Counted from the first letter of the stretch, positions 26,330-36,439 are shown. The stretch: DNA of 64,000 bases from Ziziphus jujuba (GCF_031755915.1 NC_083385.1:9817001-9881000), one strand, 5' to 3'. Notes: a model not told the origin generated them from the letters alone. Program-made: numbers and translations.

Positions 26330-26662
26330 CTAATATCAAAATACTGTATGACATATATTTGTTTGTTTGTTATAAACTTTTTATAGTCTCTGCAAGTCAT
26401 ACTTACCCATTAATTTTAACATACACAAAATACTAATAATTTAATAATATAATAATACTAGAAAAAATATGGGTAAGTCAATAGGTTTATAAGGAGAATT
26501 GGTCCTCCAGTTTAATGGGCCAACTGGAGTCTTATAGAAAATATGTGACCAAGGACCATATTACAAAATAATAAAAAAAATCAGTCCCATTAACGATATA
26601 AATAAACCCTATAAGTGAGTAATTAATTATGCTAAAATCTACAATTATTAATTTATTTAACA
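26330..26662 (-). repeat. Copia 5' LTR, outer part (after the Harbinger insertion)
   Basis: Resumes CTAATATCAAAATAC and matches 13685-14017 of the other LTR. It ends TTTAACA at 26662, so the minus-strand LTR starts TGTTAAATAA. It abuts coiled-coil exon sequence at 26663. Confidence 0.9.
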
Positions 26663-26889
26663 GCAATGATTTTCCCAAGCATAGATTCAGCCTGTAAAAA
26701 AAAAAATAATAATAATTAAATTAATAAAATAATTGAATTAATTTAAAGAATACAAAAAAAAAAAAAAAAAGAAAAAGAAGAGAAACTGGCCTTCTCCACT
26801 TCGATCTTCTCTCTCTTCTCGTCGAGCAGATTCTTCAGTGAGTCTATTATTTTTTTCTTGTATCCAATCAAAATTATAACTGATTTAAT

Positions 26890-27047
26890 TGAAAGAATAA
26901 TAAAATATTTAATTATTAAAAAAATGAAAAATATTAGAACCTAACCTCGTCATCTCCTTCTTTTCCGATGAAAGAATAATAAAATATTTAATTATTAGAA
27001 CAATGAAAAATATTAGAACCTAACCTCGGCATCTCCTTCTTCTCCGA
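26890..27047 (-). repeat. ~79-bp tandem duplication covering an exon end and splice donor
   Basis: Sequence from TGAAAGAATAATAAAAT through AACCTAACCTCG(T/G)CATCTCC and CTTC(T/T)TTCCGA occurs twice, head to tail. Each copy carries the same 3' exon end and donor, GA(C/C)GAG|GTTAGG on the minus strand. Only the copy at 27025 joins the open exon; the second (donor at 26945) has no visible acceptor. Confidence 0.75.
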
Positions 27048-27459
27048 TCTTCTTCTCCTGCAAATCCCGAAGCAGAGCCTTCAGCTCTTTCTTTTTCTGC
27101 TCGAGCTCCTTCTCGGCGTCTACTCCGATCATCGTTTTTTCGTCGGGAAGTACAGCATCCATCGTGTTGCGGTCGTGGAAGAGGAAATCTTCCCGAAAAC
27201 GCTTATCTTCAACTTCTTCTTGTACTTTTTCTTCCTCATTTTCCTTCTGTGTACCTTGGATCATCTCTTTCAGTAGCTTGTAAAGCACTTCAATCCAGAC
27301 TGTCCAGTGTATGTCTGGCTCTTTCTCCCATCCCGTTTTTGGAAGTTTTGGCTCCATGGCTCAAATGGAGGAAGAAAAAAAAAATTGAGAGAGAGAAAAT
27401 TGAGGAGAGAAACTGAAGAAAAAAGAGAGAAAACGAGAAAATAGCTAAACTCAGAGCTC

Positions 27460-27490
27460 TGAGGCTGAGGCGGTTATATAAAAAATTCCC
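27460..27490 (-). promoter_or_regulatory. TATA-like box of the 27.36-kb coiled-coil gene
   Basis: The minus strand reads TTTTTTATATAACCGCC near 27472-27482, about 115 bp upstream of the ATG at 27357, a typical plant distance. The 500-bp gap to the divergent gene at 27858 may be a shared promoter region. Confidence 0.45.
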
Positions 27491-27857
27491 GACAAGATAT
27501 TGTAACCAATGAAGGAAAAAAAGAGACTCGGTGGGACCGCCTATCCCACGCACTTGGCGTCGTCCGACGCTTCAAGTTTTGATTCCGTTATATTGTTGGT
27601 TTTCTATTATATATGACGCTCTTTTGAGAAAATTATAATACATAGACATCTACAAGTAATTAAAAACTGAGATATATATTTTAATTCTTTATATAATTAG
27701 TTTCGTATTCGGAAAAGACGTGCAACTCCATAGTCTTAATTGGATTCAAACTTTCCTTAAATCCAATTAGCTTACATATATAAATATATCTATTATGAGG
27801 TTTTTCACCTAGTAATTCAAGATTTTCTTAGTTTTCTTAGATTAAAGAGATTAAAGA

Positions 27858-28289
27858 ATGGATCAACAGGAAGCGAAGGTGGACATTAAAGGACAACTGA
27901 GGTCCTTCTTTAAACGTGGTGGTTCTCTTTGCCACAGTGACCTGGTAAGCTGATTGGTTTTTTTTCTTTAATTTTTTTTTTTTTTTGGTTTCTTTATTTT
28001 TAGGGATAAATTTTAATATATTTATGTTTATATATACTTTGTATAATTTTCTAAGATAAAGTCGATGGGAGTAGAAGAAACAGGACCAATGTCCGTGAGA
28101 GATTTAACAACAATACGAGAAGAAGCAGTGTCGTTGAGGGAGTCACTGATGGAAAAATTAGAGGATGCGATGGAAAAACGAGAGGCAGCGATGAAAGAAA
28201 AGGAGGAAGCCATTGCAAAACGAGAGAAAGCGCTGGAAGCACGAGAAAAACGGATCCCCTCCTTATGGTTTCGACCTCGTAAAGTTTAG
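27858..28289 (+). CDS. Small coiled-coil protein of unknown function, paralog A
   Basis: Two exons: 27858-27944 (29 codons, ending at donor CTG|GTAAGC) and 28056-28289 (acceptor CTAAG), together 106 residues. The N-terminus is MDQQEAKVDIKGQ followed by a short basic/Gly patch. The C-terminal half is a regular Glu/Lys/Arg coiled coil built on MEKREAAMKEKEEAIAKREK-type heptads, ending in a basic FRPRKV tail. A second copy lies at 32663-33100 in opposite orientation with the same intron position and similar promoter. I do not recognise the family. The conserved splice site and frame in both copies argue that it is a real gene. A TATA-like TATATAAATA lies near 27775-27785. Confidence 0.65.
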
Positions 28290-28431
28290 CATGGCTTTGT
28301 TTAATTTATTTTTATCCCGATAATTATAAGTTTGCAAGGAAAAGCTACTTATAGTTATCAATTACTTACCTCCTACTTTCTATCTTTCTATTTTACATTT
28401 TTGTTTGGACGACTCTATCATCTAATTTACA

Positions 28432-28469
<38 letters not shown>

Positions 28470-30115
28470 ACCTTTAAACTGGTCATTAATTAAACAAATA
28501 ATTGTTTAACTGAATAAAACCCTTAATGCACAAACAATTGGGGTATTTTGCGAACTCAATGAGATAAATAAACCATTTGTTTCCTACAAAACAAAATATT
28601 TATTGAACATGATCGAGTGGTTCGTTGCACCGTATGGTAGAATTGTTAACCCATGCGCACACAAAATCCCATACATGTAGAAAAAGAGAGTGGTTTTAGT
28701 ACGTTATCAGGAGGAACATGTTTCAGTACATTATAAGGAGGAACAATCTTTTTTTTTTTTTTTTTTTTTTTGTGTTTTGGTTGGGGGGGGTGGCAGGGGG
28801 AGGTGGTGGTGGTGAAATAGTTTTCAAAGGAAGGAAAAAAGAAGTATGAAATTACGGCTAAGAACTAAGAACCCAACTTAGGATATTATTCAATTTGAGA
28901 ATGTTTGAAGAGATCGACCAACATATTCAAATTACAGAGGTAGACCGTTGTCCTACCGTGCTGCAGAACCTAGTTAAGTTCCTCAAAGTGGTGAAGAAGG
29001 AAAACAAAATTTAGTGGCAAAAATAAATTACAGGTGTGAATTAATGGAAACCGGTAATAGCTAAAACCATTTAACGTCCCTCTAATATTTGAAAAGTCAC
29101 AAAGATTCACATCTAACACCAAAAAAATAAAAAATAAAAATCTAGTAGTGCCATATGGGCAAAGGGCCCATTGAGCTCTGCTGCGGTTAATTTCTCCTTT
29201 GTGATTTTTAACTGCTTAAATCCTAGTCTCTATCTTCTTGAAATACTAGCTAGCCAATTTTCTTGCTTTACTGTCCGTTTATCTTTGATCTGTTGTTATC
29301 TCATCTCTTAGTGGTATTTTGTTCTGTCCTATAGTTGATCTTGAAGACACATTTAGAGAGAGATTAATTAAATTTTAAATTTTTTAAGGCATTTTTTTTT
29401 TTTTTTTTTGGCTTGAATTTTTTAAGGCATTTTTAGTAGCTTATGAGCGACATTACTTCATAGGATGCCAATTTATCTTGAACCCATGCTGTTATGGGTG
29501 ATGCTAATGTGAGGATATTTGCATCAGTTTGACTCTTTTCACGCTTTCGTGTTTTGATCCTTCATATTTTGATTAGTGATTCAAATTGATGTATAATTTT
29601 CTTATCCTATATAAATATTCTCATTTGTGGAAAAAAAAAGGAAAAAAAAAAGGGAAAAAACCCACAATTAAAAAAAAAATTGTTAATTTCTACATTTCAA
29701 AGAACGTAAACCAAAACGCATTTTATCTCTATTTTTAAAGCGCACAAGCTTTTTATTACCCAAAAAAAAAAAAAAGCACTATTTTCTTTTTCTTTTATTT
29801 TTATTTTTTTTGGTGAAGAAGCGCTCAAGCGTTGAGTTTAACAAATTAAACACGGGCTTATTCACCCAAAAAATAAAAGACAAATTAAACACGTGCTTTT
29901 TCTTCCAAAATTAAACACCACCCATTAAAATAAAGTTAATCCGTACGTCGACAGGAAGAATTAATTGAAATATACTGCATAAGTCACTCCGGCAGAAGTG
30001 CTGAACAACTCATAAAAACAGGCCCCAATACGGCACTGCAGGAATGAGGAAGCCAAGACTGAAAGAGATTGGGATGCGGATAAAAAGTGACATATATTTG
30101 TGATTTGAAGCTGTT
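28290..30115. other. Intergenic, low complexity, no gene seen
   Basis: Contains a TA microsatellite (28438-28466), a poly-T tract (28749-28771) with adjoining GT/GGT-rich sequence, and poly-A/T runs at 29392-29409 and 29630-29780. No coding frame was supported. Confidence 0.5.
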
Positions 30116-30605
30116 TGTCACGTCCCCGCGGAAAAGGAGTAAGTCCCCGCGGAAAAGGAGTAAAACCCTTAAGGTTTAACCGGAAGATTCTACACTTTCC
30201 ATGAAGAATCAAGAGAAGTCCGGAATATTCTAGAAGATTCAAGAGAAACCTAGACTAATATAGATTGGAATCTCTCTAGAATACTCCATGTAAATATCTT
30301 ATACATAACCCTAGAATAATCTAGAACCATAACTAGATAGGTGACATGTGTACATATCTAGAACTTTCCTACATGCCAAGCCCTCTATATAAAGGGGTTG
30401 GACTCTCATTTGCAACACATCCAAGCATATCCAAGGACATCAAGAATTCTAGCAATACAAGTATTCTCCATATTCTCTCAAACTCTCCTACTTCCTACTC
30501 TCTCACTCTTAGCTTCCGCATTTTCATAGCTTGTGGGCAAGGCTTACTTAGCAAGGGAGGTGCTAAGTGCCGCACGGGAGTGTTGGAAAAGTTAGGCCCG
30601 TGACA
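30116..30605 (+). mobile_element. Solo LTR or TRIM-like candidate, 490 bp
   Basis: Starts TGTCACG and ends CGTGACA, a perfect 7-bp inverted terminus with TG...CA. It is flanked by TGTT at 30112-30115 and 30606-30609, a possible 4-bp duplication; a clean 5-bp one is not seen. A TATA box (CTATATAAAGG, about 30382) followed by pyrimidine-rich sequence looks like an LTR promoter on the plus strand. An internal 19-bp direct repeat, GTCCCCGCGGAAAAGGAGTAA-like, occurs twice near 30121-30161. No second LTR or protein was found. Confidence 0.55.
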
Positions 30606-30811
30606 TGTTGCTCAAAATTGAAGAGAGACAAATCGGTGAATAAGTTCATACGGATGCCCATTTTTTTTTTTGAAACAAACGGATGCTGAAATTTGATAAG
30701 TTAATTTGTTCACGTCAAATATATATATTTTTTGGTCAACTAGTTCACGGCGAAATTGAAGAGAGTCAAAATGGAGAATAATAAGTTATATATACAGTGA
30801 GAATCAGACTT

Positions 30812-31226
30812 AGAACATATCTAATGTGGTATCATTTTGGTGTTGCATTGTTAAATTGTATTGTTAAAATGTAGCATATGAGCACTTTGTTACTTCTTTA
30901 ATAGAAAATGGCAAATTTTGTTAATGCCATTTTTGTGTCAAATTTGTAATTGGTAAAATTTATTATTGGATTCCACTTTCATAAAGTATGTGAATTCCAT
31001 TCCATTTAATTAATTAGTTAGTATTATTTTTATTTTTAATTGATAAAAAGTAATTAAAAGTGAATCTCATTCTTCTTTAATAGAATTTAAAATTTAGTAT
31101 TGCTATCTTTTAACATTTACCATTGGAGCATAAATGGTAAAATTTGACATGACATTGAAATTTATTATTGGAGTATTCATACTAATACCAAATTATAAAA
31201 ATGAAACTTATCATTGGAGATACTCT
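30812..31226. repeat. MITE-like element candidate
   Basis: Left end AGAACATATCTAATG and reverse-complemented right end AGAGTATCTCCAATG are similar, and the 415 bp between them are AT-rich and non-coding with several ATTGGAG / AATG(T/G)G motifs. The ends match the common plant MITE style AGAGCATCTCCAATG. No clear target duplication was identified. Confidence 0.35.
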
Positions 31227-32662
31227 TATTTATTATTTTTTTTATATTATTTAAAAATTAATAAAGATATAACACAAATTCAATGCAAACTTTTATAATA
31301 TGTCACCTTTTTAAAAAAATATTAAGAAAGAAGTAAAATAAATTTAAAGGATGTGCATCCAATTTGCAATTTAATGAATTTTAAAAAGTTATAAATTTTA
31401 AAAAATTTGATGGATTATTAAAATATTTTTTTAATTTATATAGAATTTTTAAGAATTTAATAATATATTTGGAATTAAATTAAATTTTATATTGATATTG
31501 TTTTTTTCAAAATTTCATTTTTAAAATTATTTTAAGTCTATTAAAATTCATCATTTTTTAAAATTATCTAAATTTTTTTAAAAAATTTAATCTTATTTTT
31601 AAAAAATTTCTATAATGTCAAATTTGATAAATCTATATTTTAATGGATTTTTATAAAATATATTAAAATAAAACCCCTAAGCTCCAACTTCTTTAAAATA
31701 TGAATTGAATATATCTAGATTTTAAAATTCTTTTAAAATTTTTCTAATTCTAAATTGAATATATTATTTTGAGTAATATATATATATATATATATATATA
31801 GAGTAAGGTGAGATTATGATCAAAGATGAATGGAGATATAAAAAATAAAATAAAATAAAATAAAATAAAGACACAAGAATTCCATTACTAAAACCTGTAA
31901 CTTTTATTTAGAAAAAGTAAATTTAAAAATTTAATGATTTATAAGAACATCTTTAATAGAAATATAAATTATGAAAATAGACAATAAAAATATAAATTGT
32001 AAAAATAAACCTATCAGGTAAGTAATATGGATATATTTTTAAAAAAAAAATTCTCAAAGATGTTCAACTAATATGCTTACATACTGTAAATAAATTTCAC
32101 CATTGAAAATATTATGAAAAAAATTTTAAATCTAAACCTTAAAATTCAATGTTTGATAAAACCATCAAATTGAACTATGAAACTGGTTTTATATATATAT
32201 ATATATATATATATCTATATATATACATACTTACAAAAATATATATATAGTTATAAAAAAAGTTTGATATGTTCGTAAGTCTATATAGCCCGAATATTAA
32301 GAAGGACGATAGAGAAGCCACCTGGGTACTCCTCTTCGAAGTGATTCTTTAAGAGCCTGTCCAAACATTGATAGAAGGAGAGCAGATCTAGCAACTGAAT
32401 TCGAGCTAATGCGCATTAAAACTAAAATAAAATACAATCGGTCTTCTCAATATGTAATAATGAATTTTTATATATCGTTAGAATACAATTTTTTTGGGTA
32501 AGATAATGCAAATTTAAATGCATTAATAACTATCTATAATAATAATAATAATAATCTATTACAAAAAAAAGAAGGAAAAAAAAGAAAAAGAAAAAAAAGA
32601 AGAAAGATAGCTTATCTTATAAATTTTAAGATAAAAATAACTTTAGCATAAACGTAGCCTTG
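31227..32662. other. Very AT-rich intergenic DNA
   Basis: Mostly A/T runs and TA microsatellites (31776-31800, 32191-32215), with a (TAAAA)n tract near 31845-31868. A short segment near 32262-32300 resembles 34131-34165, suggesting a dispersed repeat. No gene seen. Confidence 0.5.
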
Positions 32663-33100
32663 CTAAACTTCTTCCAATTTTCTGGGAAAACCACTACCAC
32701 AGAAGATCCGCTCTTCTTGTTGTGCCACTGTTCTCTCTCGATGTGCTATCGCTTTCTCCTTTATTTTCAGCAAAGCCTCTCGTTTTTCCATCTCAGCCTC
32801 TCGTTTTTCCATCACTTGCTCTCGCAATGACATTACTTCTTCTCGTAATTTGATTAATTTTCGCATCGACTCCATGTTGGGAAACTATAACAAACATATG
32901 CCAGATAAAGTTGTTAAACTTAATTTGTAACTAAAAAAATAAAAAGACATAACTAAAAAAAATAAAATAATAATAATAATAATAAAGAAAAAAAGACAAC
33001 AATAACATAAGCTTACCAACTTACTCCTGAAAAGAGAACCACAACCTTTGAAGGACATTTGTTGTCTTTCTGTGTCTACATTGGCTTTCTGCCCATCCAT
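32663..33100 (-). CDS. Small coiled-coil protein of unknown function, paralog B
   Basis: Two exons: 33017-33100 (28 codons, MDGQKANVDTERQ..., donor TTG|GTAAGC) and 32663-32884 (acceptor TTATAG), together 101 residues. The second exon is a coiled coil with LREEVMSLREQVMEKREAEM and KIKEKAIAHRERTVAQQEER, then an FPRKLEEV tail. Identical architecture, intron position and related sequence make it the paralog of the gene at 27858-28289. Upstream sequence to about 33310 is also shared with that gene. Function unknown. Confidence 0.65.
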
Positions 33101-33310
33101 TCTCTAATCTCTATAATGTCAGAAAACTGAGAAATCTTGAATTTAGTTACGCGATGAAAAAACTCATAATACTTAACTAATGGTATTTATGTATAAATAT
33201 ATATAAATTTATATATATATATATAGAACGTAATTGGTTTTAAGGAAAAAAGTTTGATTCCAACTAAGATTTGGAGTTGCATATATCTCTTCCGATAAGG
33301 AAACAAATTT
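33101..33310 (-). promoter_or_regulatory. Promoter/5' UTR block conserved with the paralog at 27.7-27.86 kb
   Basis: Read on the minus strand, this segment and 27705-27857 on the plus strand share GCAACTCCA, TTGGA(A)TCAAACTTT, CCTTAAA(A/T)CCAATTA, TATTATGAGTTTTTTC, AATTCAAGATTT, AGTTTTCT and AGAGATTA-AGAATGG in the same order. TA-rich TATA-like sequence lies near 33195-33225. Confidence 0.65.
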
Positions 33311-33435
33311 CTTTTTTTTTTTTTTTTTGGTAATAAAGGGAACCAATTATATAAATAATTAATATACAAATTTTATAAGATCAATTCTTTCCGGCCAAAA
33401 AAAAAAAATATTTCTAAATTAAAAATAAAAAGAAC

Positions 33436-33546
33436 TTATCAGATAGGCGTATAGGTCCGGAATTATCCAATTAATTAAGAAATAAGTTAACTTATCAGAT
33501 AGGCGTATAGGTCCGGAATTACCCAATTAATTGAGAAACAAGTTAA
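33436..33546. repeat. 55-bp tandem duplication
   Basis: CTTATCAGATAGGCGTATAG followed by GTCCGGAATTA(T/C)CCAATTAATT(A/G)AGAAA(T/C)AAGTTAA occurs twice in a row, with only a few differences. Confidence 0.85.
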
Positions 33547-34827
33547 GTAGTTTTATTTTAATTTGTACTTGGGAATAGTTTATAATTGAGATATTGTCTA
33601 TGATTGTCTTACAAGTAACTTCTTAATAAGGCCAAAAATACATCCAAAAATAAAGAAAAATGAACCCAAAAAAAGAAAAATTATGTAAATGTCGGGTTCA
33701 GACAGTGCCCGATGATGATATGATGAACGATGATCAGTATAACATATTGGACTAGCCTTGCCTGGCTTTGGATCTGGTATGGGTTGTTAAAGAATTATCT
33801 GGGACTTGTTATTTTGTTATAGTTATCATATCATTCTCAGTTTATTACAAAGATCTATTCCCTGTAATTTGTAATTTTCATTTTATACAGAGGATGCAGT
33901 GATTCTCATAGCCAGCCAGGGGCCAAAGCATGCTGTGAGAAATTGCGGGGTGAGAGATAGTGAATGCATATGGTTTATTTCTTTGTTTTATTAGATTGAT
34001 GAATCGATGTTGCATGGTTCTGTTCCAAAAAAAATACATCAATATATGTTCTGTGAAATTAAATTGATGCTGGAATTTGACAGATTTGTTCACTTAATTT
34101 AAAGTTAGAGACCAGTTTGAGAATAAGTTTGATATGTTTGCGAGTTTATATGCCCCCAATCAGCCTCTTCAAAGTGTCAAGAGTAACCGTCCGTGCCAAT
34201 CCACATCGATATGTTAAATATGTTGTGGGAACACTTTAGTTACTCCTAGGATTTTGTTGTAAAAAATAAAAGAAGTTTTCATTTTTTAAAAAAGCTTGTC
34301 TAAACTCATAACTATTAGGATAAATATAATTTTAATATAAACATTAACTTAACTGATATACCATTCATTTTTCTATTTGGAAGATTTTATGCATGTATGA
34401 ATCACATTTCAATTAACTAAATTTTGAATGAGATGTCGCAAATTTAAACAGTGAGACAGAATTTGAGAAAATAAAAAAAGAAAAAAAGCCCAATCCTTTT
34501 TGAATAATTTAAATGCTGGATGGAGCTTTTAAATTTGTGTATTTTTGTTTTCTCAAGTAATTTAGAGTAAAATATATGGTTATTTAAATCAGCCACACAG
34601 ATACAATGAATTTCATTTTTTTTAAAAGTTTAATATTAGTATTTTTTTGTCTTTGGGTAATAATTAGTATTTGTTATATGTGTTTGTATATCTCAGCCGG
34701 TCAATAGTCATATCCGAATATAATATACCATTTCACATTACAACTTCATTAGGCATCCAATGGCTGAAGCTTTCATATCTAGTTTTTTCCTTGACATCCA
34801 GATTTGATCTGCTCAGCAGATTTAAAA
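33547..34827. other. Intergenic, upstream of the WAT1-like gene
   Basis: AT-rich sequence without a supported gene; the minus-strand frame at 33878-34093 is unsupported. The last few hundred bases presumably hold the promoter of the plus-strand transporter gene. Confidence 0.4.
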
Positions 34828-36439
34828 ATGGCTGAAGCTGGCTGGGGAAGGAAGTTGTGCACGGTTCCTGAACGTGCAAAGCTGCACATAGCCTTGGTCG
34901 TATATCAGTTTGGATATTCCGGGAACCATATCATCTTCAGAGCTGCACTTAATATGGGTGTCAGCAAACTGGTTTTGCCACTTTACAGGAATAGCATCGC
35001 AGTGTTTTTGCTGTTTCCCTTTGCATATTTTTTTAGAAAAGTATGCAATTAATCTTTATAAAACCCAAAGAAAAAAAAAAGCACTTTTCAAACAAATTTG
35101 TTGCTTATTCGTTTTAATTTTATCTCTGCAGGAAAGATAGGCCTCCACTAACCATTTCTTTCCTCGTACAGTTCTTTCTTCTGGGACTCGTTGGGTATGA
35201 ATATTATATATTTATATATATGGATCATCCTCCAAGACACAATCTTTTTGAAGCAAATTGATACTTCTTATAGAAATAAGACAATATTTCTTTTCTGGGT
35301 TTTGCAGAATTACTCTTAACCACTTATCCTACATATTGGGTTTGGCCTATACATCGCCTACCTTCGCTTCAGCAATAGAGAATTCTGTCCCAGCAGTAAC
35401 GTTTCTCATCGCAATCTTATTCAGGCAAATTAAAATACAACGTTTCTCATCTGATTATTTTGATTTTATCCCCTGATAGTATCGTTGATAGAATATTGGT
35501 CTTGTAGATTAGAGCAAGTGCGCTTGGACAGAAGAGATGGTATAGCAAAGGTGCTTGGAACTCTGGCTTCTGTTGTTGGGGCTTCAATCATCACTCTATA
35601 CAAAGGACCAACCATTTATTCCCCAACTTCAAACCCAAACCAATCTCACCATTTGGTGCCTTCATTGGGAGATTCAGAGGATAAAAACTGGACCTTGGGC
35701 TGCATCTATTGCATAGTTCACTGTATATGTTGGTCTAGCTGGGTGGTTTTACAAGCACCTGTCCTGAAGAAATACCCAGCTCGGCTTTCACTCACCTCGT
35801 GTACTTGCTTCTTCGGTGCTCTGCAACTTTTGGGAATTTCAGCGACATTGGAGAGAGATCACCAGGCCTGGCAGGTTCACTCTGGCGGTGAACTCCTCTG
35901 TATTCTCTATGCGGTTCGTTTTACTCTGTTTGATAGCACAAAATGTATCTTCTTTATTGGGTTTTTTTGTTACTTCAAATTCCTTTGAATGACAGAATAG
36001 ATATATGCAGGGATTTGTGTCTTCAGGTATGGCTTTTGCAATACAGATCTGGGTGGTTGATAAGGGAGGGCCTGTGTTTTTCTCACTCTATCTGCCTTTA
36101 CAGACCTTACTTGTTGCTATAATGGCTACTGTGCTATTAGGTGAAGAATTTTACCTGGGAGGGTGAGTTTTTCTCTTTATCATTCTAAATTCCAATCAAT
36201 TTATATATGCCATTGATTATTTATGTTTCTTTGAACTTCATATTTTGAATTATAGGATTTTGGGAGCATTGTTGATCATACTGGGATTGTATCTGGTGGT
36301 GTGGGGGAAAAACAAAGAGAGCGAGTTAGGAAATGATGGATTTCCTTCACCATCTGACAAAGGAATGAGTCAAAGCAAATCATCCCTGGTCCAATCATTA
36401 CTTCCTACCTCTAATAAATGGTCAACGGTTCTGATGTGA
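34828..36439 (+). CDS. WAT1-related EamA-type transporter (nodulin MtN21 family), with frameshift at exon 1 end
   Basis: Multi-pass membrane transporters of this family export or import amino acids, auxin and related solutes at plasma or vacuolar membranes. Six exons: 34828-35040, 35132-35194, 35308-35424, 35508-35913, 36011-36162, 36256-36439. The family pattern is clear: LYRNSIAVFLLFPFAYFF, PPLTISFLVQFFLLGLVG, SPTFASAIENSVPAVTF, KVLGTLASVVGASIITLYKGP, GMAFAIQIWVVDKGGPVF and ILGALLIILGLYLVVWGK. With one base fewer in the T run near 35028-35034 the exons total 1,134 nt (377 residues, usual length). As written, exon 1 runs into a stop just after exon 2 begins. Intron 3 has a GC donor (CAG|GCAAAT). 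The start is the first ATG in frame. Confidence 0.85.

Larger units (their letters stand above)
13513..26662 (-). mobile_element. Ty1/Copia LTR retrotransposon, decayed, containing a nested PIF/Harbinger element
   Basis: Two direct 505-bp LTRs bound a minus-strand gag-protease-integrase-RT-RNase H region, the Copia order. The 5' LTR is the right copy (20086-20260 plus 26330-26662, after removing the nested element) and the 3' LTR is 13513-14017. Next to the 5' LTR, the minus strand reads TTGGTATTGGAGC, close to the initiator-Met tRNA primer site TGGTATCAGAGC. Next to the 3' LTR it reads AAATGGGAAAA, a polypurine tract. Every coding domain carries stops or frameshifts, so the element is dead. 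No matching 5-bp target duplication is found (TCGAC on the left, GCAAT on the right). Confidence 0.9.
13153..27357 (-). pseudogene. Coiled-coil protein gene of unknown function, interrupted by nested transposons
   Basis: The exons proposed on the minus strand are: 27025-27357 (111 codons, start MEPKLPKTGWEKE, then Glu/Lys-rich coiled coil, donor GAG|GTTAGG); about 26780-26828 (LLDEKREKIEVEK, borders unsure, perhaps a GC donor); 26663-26691 (AESMLGKII, acceptor ACAG); 13258-13512 (85 codons of Glu/Val/Ala repeats such as EEVEEAEAGVVEEVEAVIV, donor ATG|GTGAGT); and 13153-13173 (EQRKRC then stop). Between 26663 and 13512 lies a Copia element whose LTRs touch the exon sequence on both sides. Linking the two halves is an inference from strand, coiled-coil composition and the exactly abutting ends. 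A TATA-like box on the minus strand lies near 27472-27482. I do not recognise the family. In this allele the gene is probably broken unless the insertion is spliced out. Confidence 0.45.

Noticed and set aside
29961..30242. Minus-strand 93-codon frame with repeated FPRG
   Set aside because: The repeat comes from the duplicated 19-bp unit of the 490-bp LTR-like element; not a gene.
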